Source: Streptomyces dioscori (GTDB lineage Bacteria > Actinomycetota > Actinomycetes > Streptomycetales > Streptomycetaceae). From it: DNA of 64,000 nt. Positions 31,474-40,508 of this stretch are shown piece by piece; position 1 is the stretch's first letter; the number at the start of each line of letters is the position of its first letter. The notes below the pieces were generated by a model. It had not been told where the DNA came from. It did no database searches and was given only the letters and a program-made list of their open reading frames with translations. The stretch lies in contig NZ_KZ679063.1 of the NCBI RefSeq assembly GCF_003024195.1, positions 1-64,000 on the forward strand, in the 5' to 3' direction. The position numbers were made by a program, and so were the translations under genes.

Positions 31474-32748
31474 TCAGCGGCCGGCGCGCAGTTCGGCGAG
31501 GACGCGCTGGGCATGGTCGGCGCGGACCTGCTTGTCCGCGACGAGACGGGCGACGAGGGCGGGCACTTCCTCCGCGCTCGCGCCCGCTGTGAGGGCGACG
31601 TTGCGGGCGTGCAGCGACATGTGCCCGCGCTGGATGCCCTCGGTGGCCAGCGCACGTACCGCGCCGAAGTTCTGCGCCAGTCCGACGGCGACGATGATCT
31701 CCGCCAGTTCGGTCGCGGTGGTGACACCGAGGAGGGCGATCGAGGCCTGCGCCACCGGGTGCAGTTTGGTCGCACCGCCCACCAGACCGACCGGCATCGG
31801 CAGTTCCAGGGTTCCGACGACGTTTCCGTCGGCGTCCTTCTCGAAGCGCGACATCGAGGTGTAGCGCCCGGTGGGGGAGATCGCATGGGAATGGGCGCCG
31901 GCTTCGACCGCGCGGGTGTCGTTGCCGGTGGCGAGGACGACCGCGGAGATGCCGTTCATGATGCCCTTGTTGTGGGTGGCCGCACGGTAGGGATCGGCCT
32001 CCGCGAGCGCTGCCGCGTGCACGATGTCGTCGACCACGGACTCGCCGCCCAGCGCCTCGGCGTCGAAGACGGCCCGCGCCCGGGAGAGGCGCAGATCCGC
32101 CTTGTTGGTCAGGATCCGCAGCAGCGTACGCCCGCCCGCGATCTCGCCGGCCCGGACGGCGACGGCCTCGGCCATGGTGTTCACCGCGTTGGCGCCCATC
32201 GCGTCGCGGACGTCCACGTGCAGATGGGCGACGACGTAGGTGCCGGCCCGGGAGGGGACGACCCGCACCGAGATGTCACGTACTCCACCGCCGAACTCGA
32301 CCAGCTTCGGGTCCTGTGCGTCGGCCAGTTCGACGAGTTCCTGGCGGGCCTCCAGCAGCCGGAGCCGGCCTGCCTCGGGGTCCCGGACACCGATGATCTG
32401 GACCTGGGCCTGCATGACCGGCTCGGTGGACGAGGTGAAGAAGCCGCCGTGGGCGCGGGCCACCTTGGCCGAGTTCGAGGCCGCGGCGACCACGGAGGCC
32501 TCCTCGCTGGCCATCGGCACGAGCACGTCACGGCCGTTGACGGTGAAGTTGGTCGCCACGCCCACGGGGAGTTCCATGACCCCGACCACGTTCTCGATCA
32601 TGTGGTCGGCCAGGTCGACACCGAGGCCGTGCTGCGGGGCGAAGGCGGCGATGCGCTGCGGATCGACGGTGGCGGACTCCGCCACGATCCGTCGGCGTGC
32701 GTCGACGGACAGGTCCCGTAGACCCTGGATACGGCTGGTGCGCGGCAT
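31474..32748 (-). CDS. mvaA: Class II hydroxymethylglutaryl-CoA reductase, degradative type (424 aa)
   Basis: Interconverts mevalonate and HMG-CoA with NAD(H) or NADP(H). Class II size and motifs match Pseudomonas mevalonii MvaA (428 residues): IENVVGVMELPVGVATNF, catalytic Glu83 in ASEEASVVAAAS, Lys261 in THNKGIMNG, Asp277 in TGNDTRAVEAGAH, and the C-terminal His380 in MSLHARNVAL. Start at 32748 with GGAGGGG. Position ahead of HMG-CoA lyase and acetoacetate CoA-transferase indicates catabolic use. A biosynthetic role is unlikely because the other mevalonate-pathway genes are not here. No mevalonate transporter is adjacent, although an MHS permease lies at 42.6 kb. Confidence 0.92.
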   Translation of the reverse strand: MPRTSRIQGLRDLSVDARRRIVAESATVDPQRIAAFAPQHGLGVDLADHMIENVVGVMELPVGVATNFTVNGRDVLVPMASEEASVVAAASNSAKVARAHGGFFTSSTEPVMQAQVQIIGVRDPEAGRLRLLEARQELVELADAQDPKLVEFGGGVRDISVRVVPSRAGTYVVAHLHVDVRDAMGANAVNTMAEAVAVRAGEIAGGRTLLRILTNKADLRLSRARAVFDAEALGGESVVDDIVHAAALAEADPYRAATHNKGIMNGISAVVLATGNDTRAVEAGAHSHAISPTGRYTSMSRFEKDADGNVVGTLELPMPVGLVGGATKLHPVAQASIALLGVTTATELAEIIVAVGLAQNFGAVRALATEGIQRGHMSLHARNVALTAGASAEEVPALVARLVADKQVRADHAQRVLAELRAGR

Positions 32749-32933
32749 ACGGCCCCTCCACTGCGTCGTGGTCACCGAACAGCTCGGTGCGGTAGGCGAC
32801 GCTAGTTCCGTTCCGCCCGCACAGGTATGGGTGAATGGCCCATGCGCTCTGCCGATTCGCTGGACGATCGGCCCTGCCGGGTCCAGGGGGCGCTCTCGGA
32901 GCAAGCCCGTCGGCGCGCACGTCTCTCCGGGGC

Positions 32934-34766
32934 TCACGCACCTCTCGTGAGGTGGGCCAACTGGACCGCCACCGTGATCCGGAAGAGCCGGTCGGGTTCC
33001 TGCCAGTCCGCTCCGAGGAGTTCCGCCGTGCGCTCCAGTCGCTGCAGCACCGTGTTCTTGTGCAGGTGGAGGGCACGGGCTGTGGCGACCGGACTCATCC
33101 GGTTGCCGAGATAGGCGGCCAGGGTGGGCACGAGCTTGCCTGCGTGCGCGGCGTCCCAGTCCAGCAGCGGGCCGATGACAAGCCGCAGGTACGTCGCCAC
33201 GCGCGGCTCACCGGGACCGAACAGCGCCGTGTACGGGAGGTACGCGTCGGCGGTGACCGCGGCGTCGTCCAGCCCGAGGGCCGGCAGGACCCCCACGCAG
33301 GCCGACGCGGCGTCGATCCGGGCGCGCAGATCGTGGTCCAGGTCCGAGAAGCCGGCGCCGACCGCCAGCACGGGTGCCCGTACGGTGCGGCCGACGGTGG
33401 CATGGACGGAGGTGCTCGCGGCGGCCGGGTCGGCGTCGGTGGTGAGGGCGATCACATGGTCGGCGTACTCCCCGATCAGTCCGCTCTCGCGGCGCAGGCC
33501 GCGGACGGCCTCATGACGCAGTTCGGCGGGCAGCGCGACCACGACCACGGAGCGCAGTGCGTCGAGCCGGATGCCCCGCGCGCGGGCCCGGGTGGCGAGG
33601 TCGGCGTGGCGCTCGGGGTCGGCGGAGAGCAGGTCGGCCAGCAGGTCGCTGCGTACCCGCTGCTCGGCCTCGATCGTGGCGTCCTGCTTGAGGTTGAGCA
33701 GTGCGGTGATCTGGGCGGCACGTTCCGCGGTGCGCAGCTCGACCGGTCCGAACGGAACCTCGCCCGGCTCCAGCAGCAGCGCGCCCAGCAGGGTCGCGCC
33801 GGCCAGGACGGCGACCACGTATCCGCCGTCCGTCGGAGTGCACCGGCCGCTGCGGCGGCTGCGGTCGACCGCCGTGGCCACGGGTTCCTCCAGACGCCCC
33901 ACATCGAGGAGCGTCACCTCGCACCGCAGGGCCCGGCCCAGCGCGGTGGCGACATCGGACGCCTCGCTGCCCTGGAGCACCAGCCCCGTCAGCTCGCTGT
34001 GCACCTCGCTGGCCCGCTCCATGGCCTCCACGTGACGGGCGAGCTCGCCGTAGGCGTGGCGGGTCTCGTCGGCCGCGTCCTGGGTGCGGGCCAGCAGCCG
34101 CGCGGTCTGCAGCACGACGGCGGCATGGTCGGCGAAGGCCGACAGCAGGGAGATCTCCTCCGGGGCGAATTCGTGCTCGACGCGGTTGGCGGCGAACAGC
34201 ACACCGATCACCTCGTCACCGGCGAGCAGCGGGACGCCGAGCATCGACACGAGGCCCTCCGCGGTCACGGCGGAATCGATGCCGGAATCGTGCGGCGCCT
34301 GGGTCATCGTGGCATAGGAGGACGTCCAGCAGGGCCTGCGTCCCTCGACCACCCGGCTGGCCAGGCCCATCCCCGGCGGAACCCGCAGCCCTGGGAAGGA
34401 CGGCGCGACCGTCCCGAGGGTCGTGCGCACCAGCAGCTCGCGGCTGTCCTCCTGGTACTCGGACAGATAGGTGACGTCCGTGCCCATCAGGTCGTGCGCC
34501 CGCTCCACGAGCCGGCCCAGCAGCTCGTCGACGTCACGGAGCTGGGCCAGCTCACGCGCGGAGGAGAACAGTGCCGCCAGCTCCTGACCGCGGCGCCGCC
34601 ACCGGTCGGAGGTCGCGCGCAGCCGCCGCAGCTCCTGCCCGATGCGCACGCTGTCCCGCCGGGAGAGGGACACCGTCGCCAGCAGCTCGTCCACGTCCGC
34701 CTCCTGCTCGGCGGACGCGGCCTGGAGCAGGCTCACGACCACGTCGACCGGAAAAGTGTCCGTCAT
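32934..34766 (-). CDS. PucR-family regulator with GAF domain (610 aa)
   Basis: N-terminal helical segment, then a GAF sensor at about 85-220 (DLMGTDVTYLSEYQEDSREL, SMLGVPLLAGDEVIGVLFAA). A middle GGDEF-like region follows, and a C-terminal PucR helix-turn-helix at about 550-605 (LAAYLGNRMSPVATARALHL, HKNTVLQRLERTAELLG). PucR proteins activate catabolic operons in response to a small ligand. It lies between mvaA (same strand, 185 bases downstream) and hyuA (divergent, 221 bases), so it could control either arm. The usual rule favours the divergent hyu operon. ATG at 34766 with GGTGAGG. Confidence 0.88.
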   Translation of the reverse strand: MTDTFPVDVVVSLLQAASAEQEADVDELLATVSLSRRDSVRIGQELRRLRATSDRWRRRGQELAALFSSARELAQLRDVDELLGRLVERAHDLMGTDVTYLSEYQEDSRELLVRTTLGTVAPSFPGLRVPPGMGLASRVVEGRRPCWTSSYATMTQAPHDSGIDSAVTAEGLVSMLGVPLLAGDEVIGVLFAANRVEHEFAPEEISLLSAFADHAAVVLQTARLLARTQDAADETRHAYGELARHVEAMERASEVHSELTGLVLQGSEASDVATALGRALRCEVTLLDVGRLEEPVATAVDRSRRSGRCTPTDGGYVVAVLAGATLLGALLLEPGEVPFGPVELRTAERAAQITALLNLKQDATIEAEQRVRSDLLADLLSADPERHADLATRARARGIRLDALRSVVVVALPAELRHEAVRGLRRESGLIGEYADHVIALTTDADPAAASTSVHATVGRTVRAPVLAVGAGFSDLDHDLRARIDAASACVGVLPALGLDDAAVTADAYLPYTALFGPGEPRVATYLRLVIGPLLDWDAAHAGKLVPTLAAYLGNRMSPVATARALHLHKNTVLQRLERTAELLGADWQEPDRLFRITVAVQLAHLTRGA

Positions 34767-34987
34767 GTGCGAGCCTCACCTTCTGTGCCGATGAGCCACC
34801 GGCAGCCTGAATCCAGTGGACCGAACATACATAGCCGCTCGGTGACGGCGCACGTAGCGTCCACAGCAGCGCCGAGGCGGGGCGAGGCGGGGAAGCCTCC
34901 GCGAGCCGCCCTTGCGCCGGCCGGGCGCGCACGGCACCGACGCGCAGTCACAGCACAGCACCGACGCAGTCAAAGGAGACAGCGAGC

Positions 34988-37042
34988 ATGACACTTCATG
35001 TGGGCATCGACGTCGGTGGGACCTTTACCGACGCCGTGGCGGTCGTCGACGGGGTCGCCGTACGCGGCAAGGCCTTCTCGACCAAGGACGTGACCACCGG
35101 CATCCTGGGTGCGCTGGCGGTGCTCCAGGAACGCGCGGGAATGACCGAGGCCGCCTTCTTCGCCGCCGTGGACCGCTTCGTGCTCGGCAACACCATCGTC
35201 ACCAACGCGGTGGACGAACAGAAGTTCGCCCCCGTGGGACTGCTGACCACACAGGGCTTCCGCGACACCCTGCGCATCGCCCGGTCGGCCCGCACCGACG
35301 AGCGCGACCCGCACAAGATGGCGGCACCGCCGGACATCGTGGAGCGCCGCCGCATCATCGAGGTCGCGGAGCGGGTCGACGCGCACGGCACGGTGCTGGC
35401 GCCCCTCACCGACGACGTGATCGCCACCGCGGTCGACGCGGTACTGGCGGCCGGCGCGGAGGCGATCGCCGTCTGTCTGCTCTGGTCGTTCCGCAACCCG
35501 GTGCACGAGAAGGCGATCGGGGAGTACCTGGATGCCCACCACCCGGACGTCCCGTACACCCTCTCCAGCCGTCTCACTCCCGTGTACCGCGAGTACGAGC
35601 GCATGGTCACCACCGCGCTGGACGCCGCGGTCAAGCCGATCGTGGCGTCGCACTTCCATCAGCTCGCCGACGAGCTGCGCGGCCGGGGGCTGCGGGCGCG
35701 GGTGCAGATCATGCAGGTGCACGGGGGATTCCTGTCGGTCGAGGAGACCAGCAAGGCCCCGATCCAGATGTTCAACTCCGGCCCGGTCGGCGGCGTCACC
35801 GGAGCCCGGCTGCTGGGCCGGCAGCTCGGCCGCCGACGCGTGCTGACCGCGGACATGGGCGGCACCAGCCTCGACGCGGCAGCGATCATCGACGACGAGT
35901 TCCGGCTCCTGCCGCGGGCCGAGATCGGCGGCCTGCCCACCAGCCTGACCGCCGTGGACATCGAGACCATCGGCGCCGGCGGCGGCAGCCTCGCCTGGGT
36001 CGACGGCCGCAACCTGCTGCGGGTCGGCCCGCACAGCGCGGGCTCCACCCCGGGCCCCGCCTGCTACGGCAAGGGCGGCACCCGCCCGGCGGTCACCGAC
36101 GCGGCGCTGGTGCTCGGGCTCATCAACCCGCACTACTACCTCGGCGGCACCGTCCCGCTCTACGAGGACCAGGCCCGCGCCGCCCTGCGCGAGCATGTGG
36201 CCGGACCGCTGGGCATCACCGAGGACGCCGCGGCCGAGGGCGTCTACCGGCTGGCGACGTCGCAGATGTCCAACGCGCTGCGCAAGATCACGGTGAACCG
36301 GGGACACGATCCGCGCGAGTTCACCCTCGTCGGCTTCGGCGGCGCGTGCGGTCTGTTCGCGGCCGCCATCGCCGCCGAGGCGGGCGTGCGCGAAGTGGTC
36401 GTCCCGCGCAACGCCGCCGTGTTCTCCGCGCACGGCCTCATGCACGCCGACTCCGTGTTCTCCGCCGTACGGACGAGCCCCTGGACGATGGATCAGCCCG
36501 CCGCCGACCTGGACAAGGAGTTCACCGCTCTGGAGGAGCGCGCACAGTCCTGGTTCGAGGCCGAGGGCATCCCCGAGGACCGGCGGGAACTCTTCCGCGA
36601 GGCCGACGTCAAGTTCATGGGCCAGATCTTCGAAGTCACCACCCGGCTGCCCGCGGGCACCTTCGGCGAAGCGGACAAGGCCGCGCTGCGGACACAGTTC
36701 ATCGCCGACTACGAGGAGGAGTTCGGCGCCGGAACCGCCTGGGCCGAGGCGGACATCCTCCTGGTCAACTCGCGGGTACGGGCCGTCGGGCGCAGCGACG
36801 TGCAGAAGGTGGAACGGGTCGCGGGCGGCGAGGAGCGGCACGAGCTCAGCCGCCGCAAGGTCCTGGAGCCGCTCACCGGCAAGCGGCTGGAGATCGACGT
36901 GCACCGCGGCTTCGGAGCCCTCGGCCGCGCGGACGGCCCGTGCCTGCTGGAGGAGCCGGACACCACGGTGTACGTGCCGAGCGGTGCCACCGTCGCGCTC
37001 ACCGACGGCGGCGACTTCCTGATGCGCCTCGCCGACCACTGA
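34988..37042 (+). CDS. Hydantoinase/oxoprolinase-type subunit A, possible ketone carboxylase subunit (684 aa)
   Basis: HyuA/AcxA superfamily: actin-like ATPase fold with VGIDVGGTFTDAVAVVDG at residues 5-22, GNTIVTNAV, VLTADMGGTSLDAA and GAGGGSLAWVD. Members use ATP to hydrolyse hydantoins or 5-oxoproline, or, as in acetone and acetophenone carboxylases, to phosphorylate the substrate before carboxylation. The next gene carries a carboxylase-gamma-like tail, which favours the carboxylase group. First gene of a tight unit (30-base spacing to hyuB), with AAAGGAG nine bases before the ATG. True substrate unknown. Confidence 0.82.
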   Translation: MTLHVGIDVGGTFTDAVAVVDGVAVRGKAFSTKDVTTGILGALAVLQERAGMTEAAFFAAVDRFVLGNTIVTNAVDEQKFAPVGLLTTQGFRDTLRIARSARTDERDPHKMAAPPDIVERRRIIEVAERVDAHGTVLAPLTDDVIATAVDAVLAAGAEAIAVCLLWSFRNPVHEKAIGEYLDAHHPDVPYTLSSRLTPVYREYERMVTTALDAAVKPIVASHFHQLADELRGRGLRARVQIMQVHGGFLSVEETSKAPIQMFNSGPVGGVTGARLLGRQLGRRRVLTADMGGTSLDAAAIIDDEFRLLPRAEIGGLPTSLTAVDIETIGAGGGSLAWVDGRNLLRVGPHSAGSTPGPACYGKGGTRPAVTDAALVLGLINPHYYLGGTVPLYEDQARAALREHVAGPLGITEDAAAEGVYRLATSQMSNALRKITVNRGHDPREFTLVGFGGACGLFAAAIAAEAGVREVVVPRNAAVFSAHGLMHADSVFSAVRTSPWTMDQPAADLDKEFTALEERAQSWFEAEGIPEDRRELFREADVKFMGQIFEVTTRLPAGTFGEADKAALRTQFIADYEEEFGAGTAWAEADILLVNSRVRAVGRSDVQKVERVAGGEERHELSRRKVLEPLTGKRLEIDVHRGFGALGRADGPCLLEEPDTTVYVPSGATVALTDGGDFLMRLADH

Positions 37043-37072
37043 CTCCTGCCCCGTCCGTCGAAGGAGACGACC

Positions 37073-39223
37073 ATGAGTGGCACCCCGCACAACCTGCCCG
37101 ACGGCTTCGACCCGGTCACCCTCGAAGTGATCCGCATGCGCCTGGACTCCATCGTGGAGGAGATGGGCATCGCGATGATCCGCTCCTCGGGCTCCCCGGT
37201 CATCACCGAGGCCGGTGACTTCAACACCGCGCTGTTCGACCCCACCGGCCGTATCTACGCCTACTCCGACTACGTCCAGTTCCACATCGGCTCCGGCAGC
37301 GTCGCCGTACGGAACCTGGTGAAGGCGATCGAGGGGGAGCAGCTGTCGCCCGGTGACGCCTTCATCAGCAACGACCCGCACACCGCCGGCGCCAGCCACC
37401 CGCCGGACACCAACGTCATCTCGCCGATCTTCCACGGCGACGAGCTGATCGGCTGGGCGCAGTCGCAGGCGCACCTCATCGACGTCGGCGGCATGACCCC
37501 CGGCGGCTTCGCGCCCGGCGCCCACGACTGCTACGCCGAGGCGCTGCGGCTCCCGCCGGGCGTCAAGATCTTCGAGCGCGGCGAACCCGTCGAGTGGGTC
37601 CGCCGCATCCTCCTCAACAACGTCCGCGTACCGGCCCTGTTCTGGAACGACGTGCGCTCCCTGGTCGCCAGCAACAACACCGGCATCCGGCGGCTGCTGG
37701 CCACGACGGAGGAGTTCGGCCTCGACCGGTTCAGGGACTACACGAAGCTGTCCTTCGAGCTGGCCGAGCAGGTCGTGCGCGACCGTGTCCGTGAGATCCC
37801 CGACGGCACCTACACCGCCGAGGAGTGGACGGAGCACAACGGACACGTCGACGAGCTGTACCGCGTCGCGTGCACCATGACCAAGCGCGACGACCAGGTG
37901 ACCTTCGACTTCACCGGCTCCAGCGAGCAGACCGACGGCTTCGTCAACTGCAGCTACGGGGCGCTCGTCGGCAGCGTCGCCAGCGCCATCGTGCCGATCC
38001 TCGCCTGGGACGTCCCCTTCAACGAGGGGGTCATGACCGCGTTCGACATCGTCGCCGAGCCCGGTTCCATCGTCAATCCGCGGCCTCCGGCGCCGATCAG
38101 CAACGGGCACCTGACGACCGGGGCCCGGGTCAGCCGCGTCATCACGAAACTGATGAACGAGGCGTGCCGTACCAGCGCCGACGAGGTCATCCGCGACCGT
38201 ACCCAGGGGGTGTGGGGCGACTCGTGGACGGGTGGCATCTCCGCGGGGACCACCGACGACGGCGAGTACTTCGTGCTGTTCAACATGGACGGCGGCGGCA
38301 TGGGCGCCGGCGCCCAGCCGGAGAGCGACGGGCTCGACTGCGCGGGCATGATGACGCAGGTCAACAACATGCTGCCGGACGTCGAGATGAACGAGATGCT
38401 CTACCCGGTGCTCTACCTGTGGAAGCAGCTCAACGTCGAGAGCGCCGGACACGGCGCCCACCGCGGCGGCCTCGGCCTGCGCTTCGCCTGGACCCTGCAC
38501 GGCGCCCAGGAGGTCACCCAGACCGTGTTCGCCCCCAACGCTCAGGTGCCCGCCGACGGTTTCGGCGGGGGACTGCCCGGCGGAGGCAGCGGCCACGAGG
38601 TCTGGCGCCGCAGCAACGTCGCCGACCTCCTCACCGAGGGCCGGGTGCCCGGACCCGGCACGCTGGACAGCGCGGAGCGCGAGCTGCTCGCCATCAACCA
38701 GCAGTCCGTCGCCATCCGCGACGGTGACGTGCTGGTGCAGTGGATCGCCGGCGGAGGCGGCTACGGCGACCCCCTGCTCCGGGACCCGCGGCTCGTCGCC
38801 GCCGACGTCCGGGACGGATACGTGACCGAGGAGACCGCACGGCACACCTACGGCGTGGTCCTCACCGACGGGGCCGCCGACGAGGCGGCCACCACGCGGG
38901 CGCGCGCCGCGCTGCGCGAGGAACGCCTCGGCCGCAGCCCGGAGCGGCCCGTTCCGGCGGACTCCCCGGCCCGGGCCTCCGCGCCCCGGCGCGACGCGGA
39001 CGGCTGGCACGTACAGGCCAGCGGCGCCCGCCTGGGTACGGGCGACGACTGGCACGACCTGGCACACAAGGTCACCCATGTCGCGGCCGACCGGCTCGCC
39101 GAGCACGGAGTGCGCGTCCGTCCCCGCACCGACGGCTGGAAGATCGTCATCGACGAGTTCTACAGTCCCTCGTGCGGCACCCTGCTCGATGCCCGTGTCC
39201 GGGTGGACACCGGCACGAGCTGA
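37073..39223 (+). CDS. Hydantoinase B-type subunit fused to an acetone-carboxylase-gamma-like tail (716 aa)
   Basis: Residues 1 to about 590 are HyuB/AcxB: FDPVTLEVIRMRLDSIVEEM, ISNDPHTAGASHPPDTNVIS, DFTGSSEQTDGFVNCSYGAL and AGGGGYGDPLLRDP. Residues about 620-716, after a Pro/Ala/Arg linker, resemble the small gamma subunit of acetone or acetophenone carboxylase, ending DEFYSPSCGTLLDARV. In gamma subunits this end is a zinc-binding CPxCG. Here the first Cys is Ser698 and only Cys701 remains. The fusion gives a two-polypeptide enzyme with HyuA. AAGGAG precedes the ATG by six bases. Confidence 0.8.
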   Translation: MSGTPHNLPDGFDPVTLEVIRMRLDSIVEEMGIAMIRSSGSPVITEAGDFNTALFDPTGRIYAYSDYVQFHIGSGSVAVRNLVKAIEGEQLSPGDAFISNDPHTAGASHPPDTNVISPIFHGDELIGWAQSQAHLIDVGGMTPGGFAPGAHDCYAEALRLPPGVKIFERGEPVEWVRRILLNNVRVPALFWNDVRSLVASNNTGIRRLLATTEEFGLDRFRDYTKLSFELAEQVVRDRVREIPDGTYTAEEWTEHNGHVDELYRVACTMTKRDDQVTFDFTGSSEQTDGFVNCSYGALVGSVASAIVPILAWDVPFNEGVMTAFDIVAEPGSIVNPRPPAPISNGHLTTGARVSRVITKLMNEACRTSADEVIRDRTQGVWGDSWTGGISAGTTDDGEYFVLFNMDGGGMGAGAQPESDGLDCAGMMTQVNNMLPDVEMNEMLYPVLYLWKQLNVESAGHGAHRGGLGLRFAWTLHGAQEVTQTVFAPNAQVPADGFGGGLPGGGSGHEVWRRSNVADLLTEGRVPGPGTLDSAERELLAINQQSVAIRDGDVLVQWIAGGGGYGDPLLRDPRLVAADVRDGYVTEETARHTYGVVLTDGAADEAATTRARAALREERLGRSPERPVPADSPARASAPRRDADGWHVQASGARLGTGDDWHDLAHKVTHVAADRLAEHGVRVRPRTDGWKIVIDEFYSPSCGTLLDARVRVDTGTS

Positions 39224-39248
39224 CCGAGAACCGGAGCAAGGAACCAAC

Positions 39249-40508
39249 ATGACCTTCAACGACGCCGGGCCCCTCGCGGGCATGCTGCCCGGAGGACTGT
39301 CCGAGGGCGCGCTGCGCGGTGTGGTCGTCCTCGACATCACGCGGGTGGTGGCGGGGCCGTTCTGCTCGATGCTGCTGGCGGATCTCGGCGCGACCGTGAT
39401 CAAGATCGAGAACCCGAAGGAGCCGGACTACGCCCGGGACTTCCCGCCCAAGCTGACGGCGGACTCCGGCGACGAGTTCAGCGGGTTCTTCGCGCAGTTC
39501 AACCGCAACAAGTTCGGCCTGACCATCGATCTGTCGACCGACGGGGGCAAGGAGCTGCTCAAGAAGCTGGTGCGGCGCGCCGACGTCCTCGTGGAGAACT
39601 TCCGGCCGGGCACGATGGACAAGCTCGGCGTCGGCTACGACATCCTGCGCCAGGAGAACCCGCGCCTGGTCTACACGGCGATCTCCGGCTACGGACAGAA
39701 CGGCCCGTACCGCCGCCGGCCCGCCTACGACAACAGTGCGCAGGCCACCGGCGGCCTGTGGTCGATGAACGGCTTCCCCGACCGGCCGCCGGCGCGCGTC
39801 GGCACCATCATCGGAGACCTCTCCGCGACGCTGTACGCCGTCATCGGCACCCTGGCGGCCCTGCGCCACGCCGAGAAGACGGGCCAGGGACAGATGGTCG
39901 ACATCTCCCAGCAGGACTCGGTGCTCAGCCTGACCGAGAACGCCGTCGTGTCCTACACGGTCGACGGCAAGGTCCCCGGCCCCCTGGGCAACGAGCACCC
40001 GTTCGTCAAGCCCTACGAGCTGTACCCGTGCAAGGACGGATTCGTCTTCTTCGGCGGCTACACCGACAAGTTCTGGCGGCTGTCCTGTCAGCTGTTCGGC
40101 CGGCCCGAACTCGCCGACGACCCCGAGATCGACACCATGGCCAAGCGGTTCACGCCCGAGGTGTACGAACGCCGGGTCCGGCCGCTGCTGCACCGGTGGT
40201 TCGAGGACAGGACGAAGACCGAGCTTGAGGAGATCGTCGGGGACGCCGTACCACTGAGCGCGATCAAGGACATCGCCGAGGTCGTCGCGGACCCGCAGAT
40301 CGCCGCGCGCGACATGGTCGTCGACGTCGAATACCCCGACTTCGGCGAACTGCGGATGTTCGGATCACCGGTCAAGCTCACCGACACGCCCACCCAGCCG
40401 CGCGGACTGGCGCCGAAGGTCGGCGAACACTCGGACACCATCCTGCGGGCACTCGCCGACCTCGACGAGAACACGATCACACGGCTGCGGGAAGAGGGAG
40501 CCATCTGA
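39249..40508 (+). CDS. CaiB/BaiF (family III) CoA-transferase (419 aa)
   Basis: Moves CoA between acids through an aspartyl-CoA intermediate. Family blocks: VVLDITRVVAGPFCSMLLAD and LGATVIKIENP near the N-terminus, FAQFNRNKFGLTIDL, ENFRPGTMDKLG, and TIIGDLSATLYAV with the catalytic Asp. The start at 39249 lies 25 bases after hyuB. Its stop overlaps the crotonase start by one base (TGATG), so the two are coupled. Substrate unknown. The context suggests activation of the acid made by the HyuAB enzyme. An earlier in-frame start inside hyuB is not credible. Confidence 0.88.
   Translation: MTFNDAGPLAGMLPGGLSEGALRGVVVLDITRVVAGPFCSMLLADLGATVIKIENPKEPDYARDFPPKLTADSGDEFSGFFAQFNRNKFGLTIDLSTDGGKELLKKLVRRADVLVENFRPGTMDKLGVGYDILRQENPRLVYTAISGYGQNGPYRRRPAYDNSAQATGGLWSMNGFPDRPPARVGTIIGDLSATLYAVIGTLAALRHAEKTGQGQMVDISQQDSVLSLTENAVVSYTVDGKVPGPLGNEHPFVKPYELYPCKDGFVFFGGYTDKFWRLSCQLFGRPELADDPEIDTMAKRFTPEVYERRVRPLLHRWFEDRTKTELEEIVGDAVPLSAIKDIAEVVADPQIAARDMVVDVEYPDFGELRMFGSPVKLTDTPTQPRGLAPKVGEHSDTILRALADLDENTITRLREEGAI

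Noticed and set aside
31474..32748. HMG-CoA reductase as part of isoprenoid biosynthesis
   Set aside because: Class II sequence and linkage to HMG-CoA lyase and CoA-transferase; no mevalonate kinase or HMG-CoA synthase genes nearby.
34970..39403. A 1477-codon open frame on the minus strand
   Set aside because: It is exactly antisense to hyuA and hyuB and its composition is typical of high-GC shadow frames; no ribosome site or homology.
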